Below, piece after piece: positions 8,094 to 16,515 of a stretch of DNA of 64,000 nucleotides. The stretch is from Oligoflexus sp. (lineage in GTDB: Bacteria > Bdellovibrionota_B > Oligoflexia > Oligoflexales > Oligoflexaceae). Under the pieces are notes generated by a model. The model saw nothing but the letters and a program-made list of their open reading frames with translations, was not told the DNA's origin and ran no database searches. A program made the position numbers and the translations under genes. The DNA is taken from positions 22,516 to 86,515 of the forward strand of contig JACMOC010000059.1 in the NCBI GenBank assembly GCA_014378195.1. Direction: 5' to 3'. Numbering within the stretch: the first letter of the stretch is position 1; every line of letters starts with the position of its first letter.

Positions 8094-9491
8094 ATGAATT
8101 CCCACGATATGAGCGAAAAAAAAGGCAAAGCGGTTTTAGTTGCTTTGCAGCTTCCCGGCGTGTCCGACGAAGAACATAAAGGTTCGTTGGACGAGCTTGG
8201 ACGTCTGACCGAAACTCTCGGATTTGAAGTGGTCGGTCGCGTTTCTCAAAAAAGAAAAAGCGCATCGACCGCTGCTATATTAGGCTCGGGCAAACTCAAA
8301 GAACTTGCCGCCTACACAGGTGGGCGAGGAGTCGTTGAGCGCTTTAAAAAGCCAGGAAACAAAGCCGATCACGAAGAACTTAACGAAGACTACGAAGACT
8401 ACGATATCGCCTCGGATGACGAATTTGAAGACGACGAACTCGACGAAGGTCTCGTCATCAAACAACAGGCTGGCATTGTCATATTTGATCATGAACTCAG
8501 CCCGACCCAGCTTAAGAATCTCGAAGATGTAACAGGTGTGGAAGTCCTGGATCGGACTGGCGTCATACTCGAGATCTTTAGTCGCCATGCAAAAAGCCGC
8601 GAAGCGCGCCTTCAGGTCGAGATCGCTAAGTTAGGTTACCTTGCGCCGAGACTCCGCCTCTCCAAGGTAGGGGGGGATAGACAAGGTGGAGGTATTGGCG
8701 CAAAAGGTGCAGGCGAAAGTGCGCACGAACTCGATAAACGCCGTATTCGCGATCGTATTGCAGAGCTGAAAACTCAGCTTGACGCTATTCGTAACGAACA
8801 AAACAACCGACGATCGAGCCGCCGGGAATCGCCATGTGTTGCGCTTGTTGGATATACAAACGCGGGCAAGTCGTCTCTCATGCGCGCGCTGACCGGCAGC
8901 GAAGTCCTTGTAGCGGACAAACTTTTTGCAACTCTCGACACGACCGTGCGTGCTATGTACCCGGAATCATTCCCGCGTGTACTCGTCTCAGACACTGTCG
9001 GTTTCATCAAGAAACTCCCGCATGACCTCGTGGCTTCATTCCGATCGACGCTCGACGAGGCTCTCAATGCCTCGCTACTCCTTTTTACGGTTGATGCTTC
9101 TGACCCCAATTTTCGCTCGCAACTGGAAGTCACCCGGACTGTATTGAGAGAAATCGGCGCTGATGATCAGGATCAGTTCATTATACTGAACAAGGTTGAT
9201 AACCTCACAGACCTTGAGATTCGTGCATTGCGCATGGAGTTTCCGCAAGCCATCATGATTTCGACTCGACGTCCAGAAGACATCAAGAGGGTTCGTGATC
9301 TTGTGCTCGGCTTTTTTGAGAAAGATATGATCGAAGAGAAATTTCTCGTCCCCTACTCAAAAGGCAAGCTCACAGGCCCTATTCACGAGAAAGCCCGGGT
9401 ATTGAGTGAAGACTTTGAAGACGAAGGCACCGTGATGCATCTTAGGGCAAACAAAGAATTTATCGATTGGCTTCGTAAACAGCTCAGTTAA
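8094..9491 (+). CDS. hflX: GTPase HflX
   Basis: 465 residues. HflX is a ribosome-binding GTPase that splits stalled or heat-damaged 70S ribosomes. Seen: the N-terminal HflX domain (ILGSGKLKEL, VEVLDRTGVILEIFSRHA), the glycine-rich linker GGGIGAKGAGESAHELDKRR (near 198-217), P-loop GYTNAGKSSL (253-262), the switch region DTTVRAMYP, DTVGFIKKLPHDLV, and NKVDNL for guanine. The usual N-terminal domain is interrupted at about residues 79-121 by an acidic insert rich in Asp and Glu, which is unusual. The spacing from GAGG to the ATG is about ten bases; an in-frame ATG five codons later is possible. Monocistronic, closed by a terminator. Confidence 0.95.
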   Translation: MNSHDMSEKKGKAVLVALQLPGVSDEEHKGSLDELGRLTETLGFEVVGRVSQKRKSASTAAILGSGKLKELAAYTGGRGVVERFKKPGNKADHEELNEDYEDYDIASDDEFEDDELDEGLVIKQQAGIVIFDHELSPTQLKNLEDVTGVEVLDRTGVILEIFSRHAKSREARLQVEIAKLGYLAPRLRLSKVGGDRQGGGIGAKGAGESAHELDKRRIRDRIAELKTQLDAIRNEQNNRRSSRRESPCVALVGYTNAGKSSLMRALTGSEVLVADKLFATLDTTVRAMYPESFPRVLVSDTVGFIKKLPHDLVASFRSTLDEALNASLLLFTVDASDPNFRSQLEVTRTVLREIGADDQDQFIILNKVDNLTDLEIRALRMEFPQAIMISTRRPEDIKRVRDLVLGFFEKDMIEEKFLVPYSKGKLTGPIHEKARVLSEDFEDEGTVMHLRANKEFIDWLRKQLS

Positions 9492-9502
9492 AAGCCTTAG
9501 AC

Positions 9503-9539
9503 AAAAAAGCCTGTTTCCGTGATGGAAGCAGGCTTTTTC
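9503..9539. terminator. Bidirectional terminator between hflX and exbD
   Basis: AAAAAAGCCTG TTTCC and GGAAG CAGGCTTTTT form a long stem with A- and T-runs on both sides, serving the convergent hflX and exbD genes. Confidence 0.9.
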
Positions 9540-9562
9540 TATGAAGATAAGGATAAAACTAT

Positions 9563-10024
9563 TTATTTTGCGGCTGGCGCAGCAGCTGGAGCGGCGCCAG
9601 GTGCGGGCACTGGATCAGTCGTAAGAGCAAAGTCAACGATCTGATTTTTGCGAATCACATCGATCACCTTGATAACCAAAGCGTAAGGGGTCGTCTGATC
9701 GGCAGCGATAACAGCCGATAGAGCTGTCCCTGGCCTTTTCGCCTTCGCTTCCGCAATTTTCCCCGCGACTTCGTCGAGAGTAATCACGTTGCTGTCGAGG
9801 TAGAGCTTGCCTTCTTTGTCCAGAGCAAAGCTCATAGGTTTGTCATTCGGATCGATTGGTGCTGACGACTCGGCTTCTGGCAATTTAAGATCAAGCGCTT
9901 TGTTGGCGATGAAAGTTGCAGTTACCATAAAAACGATCAAAAGTACGAGCATGATGTCGACAAGAGGGGTGACGTTAATACCCGAAATGCCTTCGTCATC
10001 ATTATCTGAAATTCCACCTGCCAT
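9563..10024 (-). CDS. exbD: ExbD/TolR family biopolymer transport protein (first copy)
   Basis: 153 residues. ExbD forms the proton-conducting core with ExbB that energises TonB. Seen: a short cytoplasmic start, one transmembrane helix NVTPLVDIMLVLLIVFMVT containing the essential membrane aspartate, then a periplasmic domain ending in an Ala/Pro-rich tail (PAPGAAPAAAPAAK). Lies 35 bases downstream of exbB in the tonB-exbB-exbD run, so it belongs to an outer-membrane energising complex. The Ala/Pro tail is an extension not usual for the family. Confidence 0.92.
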   Translation of the reverse strand: MAGGISDNDDEGISGINVTPLVDIMLVLLIVFMVTATFIANKALDLKLPEAESSAPIDPNDKPMSFALDKEGKLYLDSNVITLDEVAGKIAEAKAKRPGTALSAVIAADQTTPYALVIKVIDVIRKNQIVDFALTTDPVPAPGAAPAAAPAAK

Positions 10025-10059
10025 TGCTCGATCTCCCCTAAACGACTTCTTTTTATTAC

Positions 10060-10725
10060 TTATGATTGAACCGAGCGAAAATCGTCGCCCACTCCAGCCG
10101 CAAGCGTGTTGGCCATCGCCTGAGCATCGGTTGTCAAAACTTTGATTTGTCTTTGGAAATAGTTGAACGCGATAACTGCTGGAATAGCCACAAGTAGGCC
10201 GACCGCTGTTGCTACAAGAGCCTCAGAAATACCCGCCATAACTACAGTTGCGCCACCAGCTGGGTTGGAACCCAAGTCGTGGAATGCCTTGATGATACCC
10301 AAAACCGTACCGAGGAGGCCGATGAAGGGAGCGTTGTTACCAAGGGTCGAAAGAACCACGAGGCCGCGGTCAAGAAACTTACGTTTGCGAAGCAAAAATG
10401 CCTGCATAGCTTCTTGCATGGAGCTCAGACCGTTGTCGCGATGCTCGATGCCTTCAAGAACTATATTAGCTTCGACACTTTGAGGGTGTTGATTGCAGAT
10501 GTCTGCAACTGCTTTGAAATCACGAGCTTTGAGCGCGCGGTAGATTTTTTCGATGGTTTCTTTGTCGAGGTTTTTCTGGCGAGTAAAGTACCAGAGACGT
10601 TCCAGACCAATAGCGATAGAAACGACACTCAGAACGATTAGAAGCCAGAGAATCCACTCTGTTCCCAACAATGTCATATTCAAAAGTTCGTTAACAATAT
10701 TGAAACCGTGTTCTTGAGTGCCCAT
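10060..10725 (-). CDS. exbB: MotA/TolQ/ExbB proton channel protein (first copy)
   Basis: 221 residues from the ATG at 10725, which has AGGAACGAGG upstream; an earlier in-frame start up to 10791 is unlikely. ExbB is the pentameric inner-membrane channel scaffold that works with ExbD. The diagnostic C-terminal block is present: NNAPFIGLLGTVLGIIKAFHDLG and GISEALVATAVGLLVAIPAVIAFNYF, with three transmembrane helices in total. Follows tonB by 89 bases and precedes exbD by 35 on the same strand. Confidence 0.93.
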   Translation of the reverse strand: MGTQEHGFNIVNELLNMTLLGTEWILWLLIVLSVVSIAIGLERLWYFTRQKNLDKETIEKIYRALKARDFKAVADICNQHPQSVEANIVLEGIEHRDNGLSSMQEAMQAFLLRKRKFLDRGLVVLSTLGNNAPFIGLLGTVLGIIKAFHDLGSNPAGGATVVMAGISEALVATAVGLLVAIPAVIAFNYFQRQIKVLTTDAQAMANTLAAGVGDDFRSVQS

Positions 10726-10814
10726 GGAACCTCGTTCCTTTCGTACGTAAAAGTTAAGACTTGGTACAGTCACAATGCAAAAGAAACGCATTGCGACTGA
10801 AATCGACTAGAGAA

Positions 10815-11546
10815 TCATTCGCCACTAAGTTTGAAGTCGATACGGACTTCTTTGCCTAGAATTTTAGTCGGAACACCGCTCACCAGACGAGGTGTGTAGC
10901 GCCATTTCCTTACCGCATTTTTTGCTTCTTTTTCAAACAAATTGCGCGGTTCAGCTTTGATGACTTCGATGTTTTCCGCTTTGCCTTCCTCGCTGATGTC
11001 AAATTTCAGAAGGACGTACCCTTCCACACCTTTAACACGAGCTTCCTGAGGGAAAGTCGGAGGAATTTTTTCGATCGGTTCGGCATTGGATGTAACGCCA
11101 GCATCGCCCTGACCATCAGTCGTGCTGAAACCTTCTCCAACAACCCCACCCGTCTTATCGTCGCCAAAGCTTTGAGGCCCAGCATTTTCTTGAGGAGTCT
11201 CTTGGGGAGCTTCCTTTTCGACAGGCTTAGTGTTGATCACCTTGTGATCGGGTTTCGGTTTTGGCTTTACGTCAGGTTTCGGTTTTGCAACTTCGACCGC
11301 TTTTGCCACTGCAGCAGGATTGCCGTTCGGATTCGAAAAAATTCGAACCTTCGCGACAATCTTCTTCACTTCGGCATGAGGCACAACAACAGTGTCCCGT
11401 GTCATTATCCACAGGGTTCCGAAGTGAGCCGCGACCGACAGCACAACTGCCACCCAGACGAAATGCTCGTCCAGAAAGCGTAGAGTCTTAGAACTTTTCA
11501 TAAACGGCTCAGGTCGCAAACTAAGATTTATTGTTTCGATATCCAT
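10815..11546 (-). CDS. tonB: TonB family energy transducer
   Basis: 243 residues: a cytoplasmic N-terminus, one membrane anchor (FVWVAVVLSVAAHFGTLWIM, preceded by the SSKTLRFLDEH leader), a periplasmic Pro/Lys-rich spacer (KPKPDVKPKPKPDHK) and a C-terminal TonB domain (FPQEARVKGVEGYVLLKFDISEEG ... RKWRYTPRLVSG). It carries proton-motive energy from ExbBD to outer-membrane receptors. The ATG at 11546 follows GAGGA by 11 bases; an ATG 15 codons later is a fallback. Heads the tonB-exbB-exbD operon. No Fur box is visible in its upstream region. Confidence 0.92.
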   Translation of the reverse strand: MDIETINLSLRPEPFMKSSKTLRFLDEHFVWVAVVLSVAAHFGTLWIMTRDTVVVPHAEVKKIVAKVRIFSNPNGNPAAVAKAVEVAKPKPDVKPKPKPDHKVINTKPVEKEAPQETPQENAGPQSFGDDKTGGVVGEGFSTTDGQGDAGVTSNAEPIEKIPPTFPQEARVKGVEGYVLLKFDISEEGKAENIEVIKAEPRNLFEKEAKNAVRKWRYTPRLVSGVPTKILGKEVRIDFKLSGE

Positions 11547-11861
11547 TAACTTCTGCTTCCTCACAGTAGGCGGCAAGCACTATGTTGTGGATGATTCTCC
11601 TCAGGAAAAGTCACATTTGCAGCCAAGAAATGCAATTAAATTTTGATCTTTTTTTCTTTTTTTTTTTACAAAACCACTATTTTAACCATAAAAACGTACC
11701 TTGACTGGCTTTGACTTACCTGTAATTTGCGTTAAATGCCAATTGGGCATTGCGCAATTTTTCTCTTAAACTGACGCTACTTAGCTGAAAATGTCTTTTT
11801 ACACAGTCGGCTGACATCCCGTATCATGCGCTTTTCGCATCTGTCAGAGGAGGGCAGTCTC
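11547..11861. promoter_or_regulatory. Divergent intergenic region of tonB and the endonuclease gene
   Basis: 315 bases without a gene. It contains an extreme T-tract around 11649-11667 (A-tract on the tonB strand), likely a curved or UP-like element, and an inverted repeat ATGCC-AATTG-GGCAT at 11736-11750 next to the palindrome ATTGCGCAAT (11749-11758). These could be operators, but no regulator can be named. Confidence 0.4.
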
Positions 11862-12776
11862 GTGAGCCATCACAAAAAAATGAGAAGTTTCTGGGTAATG
11901 TCGATCGTCATCGCTCTCGCGATACTGCTGCGTCATCAGACGCAGAATCCAAACGTTCCAATCCAAAGTGCTCACCGTGATCACTCGAGAGTTAGCACCG
12001 TGGAGAAAACAGGGACCACAACTTCGCCCGCAAACCCACGCCCACCAAAGAACTCGTTAACCGTCGATGAACCTTCGCTCCCATCACCTTCACCACGAAT
12101 ACATGATTTCGATGGAGCAAAAACGCAACTAAAAAAACTCTTTTCTCGTGGTCGTGAATTTTATTGTAACTGCAGCTACGATTTCACAAGGACGCCGATG
12201 GTGGACCCTAGCTCATGTGGTCTTGTGTCCAAGTCACCCCGCGCGAAACGTATTGAATGGGAACATGTGGTTCCTGCTAGCTACTTCGGGAAGCAATTCG
12301 TCGAGTGGCGGAAAGGCGATGTAAGCTGCACAGGGCGTGCAACACGTGGCCGTGAATGCGCGCGCCGAGCCTCGCCAGCCTTTCGGCAGATCGAGTCTGA
12401 TATGTACAACCTCGTCCCGGCTGTTGGTGAGCTTAATAGGGCCCGTGGTGATTCGAGCTACGGAATCATTCCGGGTGAGCCGCGAGAGTTCGGCGCGTGT
12501 GATTTCGAAACTTTTTCGAAAATCACTGAGCCGCGTCCCGAAATACGCGGCGACATCGCTCGCATCTATTTTTATATGGACGTACGTTATCCGCAGTTTC
12601 AGATAGTCAATAGTATGAACCAGAATATGCTCGAAGAATGGGCAGAGGCTGATCCAATCGATCAAGCGGAAGCGACAAGACTCCAAAAAATCGAAGACAT
12701 TCAGGGAAATTCCTTCTTCATCGGCCGCCTTGCAAAGTTGGCTCAAGGCGGGAAGAATATGACGCAAAGACATTAG
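11862..12776 (+). CDS. Endonuclease I family nuclease (EndA/NucM-like)
   Basis: 304 residues from a GTG preceded by GAGGAGGG at seven bases; the in-frame ATG at 11826 lies upstream of that site and lacks one. An N-terminal hydrophobic segment (FWVMSIVIALAILL) is a signal peptide or anchor. The nuclease domain shows REFYCNCSYDF, RIEWEHVVPASYFG (catalytic His after Glu, as in Vvn/NucM), cysteine-rich middle part and ESDMYNLVPAVGELNRARGD with the metal-binding asparagine. Family members are periplasmic or secreted, cut DNA and RNA without sequence preference, and need disulphides, matching the several cysteines. Convergent with murJ with a four-base gap. Confidence 0.9.
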   Translation: MSHHKKMRSFWVMSIVIALAILLRHQTQNPNVPIQSAHRDHSRVSTVEKTGTTTSPANPRPPKNSLTVDEPSLPSPSPRIHDFDGAKTQLKKLFSRGREFYCNCSYDFTRTPMVDPSSCGLVSKSPRAKRIEWEHVVPASYFGKQFVEWRKGDVSCTGRATRGRECARRASPAFRQIESDMYNLVPAVGELNRARGDSSYGIIPGEPREFGACDFETFSKITEPRPEIRGDIARIYFYMDVRYPQFQIVNSMNQNMLEEWAEADPIDQAEATRLQKIEDIQGNSFFIGRLAKLAQGGKNMTQRH

Positions 12777-12780
12777 ATTT

Positions 12781-14391
12781 TTATTTGCTGAGTTTTAACT
12801 TTCTCAGCACCTTTTTGATGAGGCCGCGCCCTTCGCCTACATCGAAAAGAGCCGTTTCACCCATATAAATAAGGCCGTAAACACCGAGAACGATAGGTCC
12901 GTTCACGAGGGGGTGGATCGCTGGCAAAAGTAGCTTCAAACCATAGGCTATCCCGCTCGCAGCGAGAGCCATCGTCCAAAGCTTGGCTAAAAAACTACGG
13001 GGTACAAGAACAGGGCCGATCTTCAACACGAGAGATCGACGAAGGAGTATATACTCCACCCACCCGCCAAAACCTGCCGTTGCGGTTAGGGCAGCCGTCC
13101 CAATAACTTCAGACCATCCCCAATAATTGCGCAGCTGTACGGCGAAAATATAACCAAGAACCCCTGTGATTGACACGCGTATAATCGCAAATTTTACCGG
13201 CGTACGGCTGTCCTTGAGGGCGTAAAATGTACTTGAAAACAACCGACCCTGTGTCTGGGCTAGCAGCCCGAACGTTGAGCCGGCGAGTATCGTCCATACG
13301 ATGATGACGTCTTTCGCTTGAAATCGTCCTGTCATTAAAACGGTTGCTGTTACCACATCGCCTAAAACGAGAAAGGCCACAACCGAAGGGATCACAAAAA
13401 AAGTGACTCGCTTCAGACTTGTCGCGAGCTGATCGCGCAGTACGCTGTGAATTTCGTCGCTGGTACCGACTATCGATGACATCGCGGGAAGCTGGGCTGC
13501 GGATATCGACATTGCGAAGAGCGATATGGGAAGAAGATACAATTGCTGGGCATAACCAAGCGCTGCAACCATGGGCGCACTTAACAAACTCGCAATGCTC
13601 GCATCGATCCACGCGCTGATCTGGATGACCCCGCGGCTCAAAACCACCGGGAAGAAATTCCGTATCACAGTTCGGACTTCAGGGCTGCGGATGGAAATGC
13701 GGAAGCGGAGAAACTGCGACAGTCGCATTGCTTTTGGCAACTGAACAAGAAACTGCAGAAGACACCCGACGAGTGTGCCCCATGTTATCTGAAGAGCCAG
13801 ATCCATTTGATTCGGAATTGGCACAAACCATCCCTGTCCAAACACGATCAATGCCACGATGATGGAAATATTCCAGACAACCGGTGCAGCATAGGCGAGC
13901 AGGAATTGTTTATGGCTGTTCAGAACCGCGAGGCACCAGGCCGATAAAACAAGGAGGGCGGCGCCCGGAAATAGGATTTGAACGATATGAATCGTCAGTT
14001 CACGTGTCTCTCCAACAAAACCCGGGGCTAGAATATCGATCAGCACACGACTGCTGAGCACACCGATGCCGGCAAATACCGTCACGACTATTCCAAGAAT
14101 AGAACCGATCGTTTCAGCAACCTCGACCGCCTCTTCATTCCGTCCCTCTGCCCGAAGGCGTGCATAGACGGGAATAAAAGACGCCGACATGATTCCTTCA
14201 CCGAATAGATTCTGCAAAAAATTAGGAATCTTCATTGCTGCGCTGTATGCCCCTGCCGCCTCGGAATTGCCGAGATAAGCAGCAAAAAAGCGCGTTCTTA
14301 TCAATCCTGCCAAGCGCGAGAGCAGAATTCCTGCTGCAACAGCCAGGGACGCGAGGGAACGGTTTTCTTTTGACGAATCAGGCTTATTCAC
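12781..14391 (-). CDS. murJ: Lipid II flippase MurJ (MviN)
   Basis: 536 residues with about 13-14 transmembrane helices. MurJ flips lipid II across the inner membrane for peptidoglycan synthesis. Diagnostic text: ILLSRLAGLIRTRFFAAYLG, AYSAAMKIPNFLQNLFGEGIMSASFIPVYARL split by family-typical residues, APGF after helix 3, and ISAAQLPAMS in the second half. The GTG at 14391 has AAGGA ten bases upstream and starts MNKPDSSKE; a GTG seven codons earlier (14412) has no ribosome-binding site. Length agrees with the family (510-540). Confidence 0.95.
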   Translation of the reverse strand: MNKPDSSKENRSLASLAVAAGILLSRLAGLIRTRFFAAYLGNSEAAGAYSAAMKIPNFLQNLFGEGIMSASFIPVYARLRAEGRNEEAVEVAETIGSILGIVVTVFAGIGVLSSRVLIDILAPGFVGETRELTIHIVQILFPGAALLVLSAWCLAVLNSHKQFLLAYAAPVVWNISIIVALIVFGQGWFVPIPNQMDLALQITWGTLVGCLLQFLVQLPKAMRLSQFLRFRISIRSPEVRTVIRNFFPVVLSRGVIQISAWIDASIASLLSAPMVAALGYAQQLYLLPISLFAMSISAAQLPAMSSIVGTSDEIHSVLRDQLATSLKRVTFFVIPSVVAFLVLGDVVTATVLMTGRFQAKDVIIVWTILAGSTFGLLAQTQGRLFSSTFYALKDSRTPVKFAIIRVSITGVLGYIFAVQLRNYWGWSEVIGTAALTATAGFGGWVEYILLRRSLVLKIGPVLVPRSFLAKLWTMALAASGIAYGLKLLLPAIHPLVNGPIVLGVYGLIYMGETALFDVGEGRGLIKKVLRKLKLSK

Positions 14392-14523
14392 GGGACAAAG
14401 ATCCTTTTCCACTTGAAGCGTGGGTGGTCATTGTTTGAAAAAGGGTAACCTCTGTTATAGGGGACTGGGCGGGAAGATTCCATGGGCAAGGCAAAATTCA
14501 TCGGAGGTTTTACGCTTGAAAGC

Positions 14524-14557
14524 GAAAAAAAGAAGCCCCCTCGCGCTGCGAAGGAGC
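14524..14557 (-). terminator. Rho-independent terminator on the minus strand with no annotated gene upstream
   Basis: On the minus strand GCTCCTTCGC (14557-14548), loop AGC, GCGAGGGGGC (14544-14535) pair over ten bases using G-U pairs, followed by TTCTTTTTTT. On the plus strand the wobble positions become C-A mismatches, so the signal is strand-specific. It ends the candidate small RNA described separately. Confidence 0.8.
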
Positions 14558-14663
14558 CCCCATGGCCTTAGTATGAGACCGTACGTCAGTCGTTTTCGTC
14601 CTTATTGCTCTTTAGAAAGTGCCCAAACGAGGAGTTTTTCAAGAGAGTCTCAAAGACTTGAGT
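14525..14663 (-). ncRNA. Candidate Fur-regulated small RNA (~139 nt)
   Basis: No protein gene fits this 140-base stretch, yet it has a complete transcription unit on the minus strand: -35 TTGTAA (14698-14693), 17-base spacer, -10 TATCAA (14675-14670), and a strand-specific terminator at 14557-14524. The spacer is filled by a Fur-box-like sequence. The predicted RNA begins near 14663, has a 5' hairpin with arms AGTCT/AGACT, then a largely unpaired centre that contains CTCCTC (14634-14629), complementary to the GAGGAG ribosome-binding sites used in this genome. The design resembles iron-stress RNAs such as RyhB, PrrF and NrrF in logic, not in sequence. Transcription is not proven. Confidence 0.6.
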
Positions 14664-14670
14664 AATATAT

Positions 14671-14691
14671 TGATAATAGATATCACTATCA
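14671..14691. promoter_or_regulatory. Fur-box-like operator
   Basis: The 19 bases at 14672-14690 match the Fur consensus GATAATGATAATCATTATC at 14 (plus strand) or 15 (minus strand) positions, and the 21-base stretch is a near-palindrome around GATATC. It sits exactly between the -35 and -10 hexamers of the minus-strand unit, where iron-loaded Fur would block RNA polymerase. It could also influence the plus-strand lipoprotein gene whose TATAAT lies at 14743-14748. Confidence 0.65.
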
Positions 14692-14742
14692 CTTACAAGG
14701 TTTTTTTACTGGCACGTTTATGCCTACCCTTCTGACATGCGC

Positions 14743-14748
14743 TATAAT
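14743..14748 (+). promoter_or_regulatory. Consensus -10 hexamer upstream of the lipoprotein gene
   Basis: TATAAT 110 bases before the ATG of the 528-residue lipoprotein. No good -35 hexamer is present at 16-18 bases, so it would need an activator or be weak. Confidence 0.4.
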
Positions 14749-14857
14749 AGGAAGAAACCAGTTCCTATTGTATTCTACCCTCGCATTTTAATGTGATTTC
14801 AATGACCTACAAGCGTATTCACGCGGTGCGTCATCTATCGTAGATTAGGAGAAACAG

Positions 14858-16444
14858 ATGAAAAGACCTGTCCAACTCTTAGCATGGAGCCTTACGGCCA
14901 GCATGCTTTTCCATCTCACGAGCTGCGGAAGCTCGTCAAAAAAAGCGGATGATGCCCCAGTCCTTCCGCCTATCCAAGGCAGTCTGAATACGACGGCAAA
15001 CTCGCAACGCGTGCCGCTGAATATCCTCGCGGCCGTCGTCTACAAAGAATCAGGTCTCTCGGCATCAGCCAGCAAAAACCTCTATGGTGCAAATCTCACC
15101 TCAATTGGGCCGACTCTCGCAGAAACAGCAGTGGGTTTGTCGCGCGCCACTCTTGGCCTTGACGGTTCGGCCGAAAGCTCAACCCTTCCAGTTCAGATCA
15201 CAGCCTATGGCAAGTGGGTGAGAACACAACTCGATGCCTCTCATATTGATCTACCCGTTTCGATCGATAAACCAGATGATGAATACGACTGGGCCTGGCA
15301 AATCGCTCGCATGCATTATCCCGATACAACCTCACCGAAGAACCTGCAGATACTATTCGCGATGGAACTCATCAAAGTCATCAATACAGGCTTTATCTGG
15401 CAGGACCCCAACAGCGATGAGCGCCTGGAACTCAAACCACGTTCGACGACTCTTGGTATCAGCAGTTTTTCGCCGACCGTTCAAGCCAACCTCCAGCTGG
15501 ACACGCGGACGAGCGAGCTCTTTTTCGTCGATTATCTGCAACTTAGTTATTACAACGATATCGGAGCGCAGAACCGCCCCACTCATATCAAAGTTGTACA
15601 CTGCCCTTTCACACTCTCGAATTGCCTGGCTTCGCAGCTAGACCCTAACAACCCGGCTCCTATCCAGGCCCATTATGTAATTCCGCCCGATAACAGCATT
15701 TTGCCAAACCCGGTCAAAATCCTGCAGCACACGACTCCAACCAAACATTTGAATAATCAGGGCGTTATCGAAACGACAACGGACGCAATCGTTATCATGC
15801 TCGTCGGGAACTCAGGACGATACATCGACAGCGAAAGAACACAGATTAATCCTAACTGGTACACCAAAGCTCAACTCAAGAATCTCGGCAAAATCGTACA
15901 GGGCGTTTGTCAAATTCTGCCTAAAGACAACCCAACGGTAACCGCAGAGACTTGCTCCGCTCTGGGAACCGGCGTTGTTTTTGCCAATGCGGCCTTACAC
16001 CCGCACTTTCAATACGGCGATATCCCTGACTACGACGAATCCATATTCGGTAGTCTTGTAAAAAATCCTGACAATTTAAGCGGTGAAGTTGCGGCGGCGT
16101 TACCCAGTCCGACTCATCTCTACACGGCAGGTACTAATATTCCTGTTCAATTCTCCTTTATCAAAGGTACGGCAAAACTCGAAGTTCAACGCCTCGAACG
16201 CTGTAATTCCGGCAAAACAATCTGGACGACACTTCAGACCCTTTTCCTGCGCTCAGTCGATAACAAAACAGTTGATCTGAACTTTTTCGATGAGGGACCG
16301 AACCACAATGGTCAGCAGTTTATTCGCGCTATGGCCTATGATGGAACCGGAAGTTTTATGGGCTGGGCGACGACGGATCTATTTTTAAATAATTACGATA
16401 AATCGGGAACGCCAGGCCCCACGGACAGTCGTTGTTCGGAATAA
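14858..16444 (+). CDS. Hypothetical lipoprotein with a possible lysozyme-like N-terminal motif
   Basis: 528 residues with a lipoprotein signal ending at HLTSC (Cys 23). Residues ~43-66 (NTTANSQRVPLNILAAVVYKESG in part) read like the start of a lysozyme-like/lytic transglycosylase domain (VPxxILxAVxxxESG with Glu at the catalytic position), but the rest of that fold is not recognisable. The remainder is Asn/Pro-rich with pairs of cysteines (CPFTLSNC, and CQILPKDNPTVTAETC), suggesting a disulphide-stabilised surface or periplasmic protein. GGAG-type site precedes the ATG. Function unknown. Confidence 0.75.
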   Translation: MKRPVQLLAWSLTASMLFHLTSCGSSSKKADDAPVLPPIQGSLNTTANSQRVPLNILAAVVYKESGLSASASKNLYGANLTSIGPTLAETAVGLSRATLGLDGSAESSTLPVQITAYGKWVRTQLDASHIDLPVSIDKPDDEYDWAWQIARMHYPDTTSPKNLQILFAMELIKVINTGFIWQDPNSDERLELKPRSTTLGISSFSPTVQANLQLDTRTSELFFVDYLQLSYYNDIGAQNRPTHIKVVHCPFTLSNCLASQLDPNNPAPIQAHYVIPPDNSILPNPVKILQHTTPTKHLNNQGVIETTTDAIVIMLVGNSGRYIDSERTQINPNWYTKAQLKNLGKIVQGVCQILPKDNPTVTAETCSALGTGVVFANAALHPHFQYGDIPDYDESIFGSLVKNPDNLSGEVAAALPSPTHLYTAGTNIPVQFSFIKGTAKLEVQRLERCNSGKTIWTTLQTLFLRSVDNKTVDLNFFDEGPNHNGQQFIRAMAYDGTGSFMGWATTDLFLNNYDKSGTPGPTDSRCSE

Positions 16445-16468
16445 AGAGCCGATACTGCCGCCGAAAAC

Positions 16469-16507
16469 AAAAGGAGAGCATCTCGTGAGAGCTGCTCTCC
16501 TTTTTTT
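16469..16507. terminator. Bidirectional terminator
   Basis: AAAGGAGAGCA and TGCTCTCCTTT form an 11-base stem with an additional TCTC/GAGA inside, flanked by A- and T-runs. It separates the convergent lipoprotein and glycosyltransferase genes. Confidence 0.9.
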
Positions 16508-16515
16508 CAAGGCCT

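Noticed and set aside
14531..14560. Stem of the same hairpin read on the plus strand
   Set aside because: The G-U pairs of the minus-strand terminator turn into C-A mismatches on the plus strand, and there is no plus-strand T-run.
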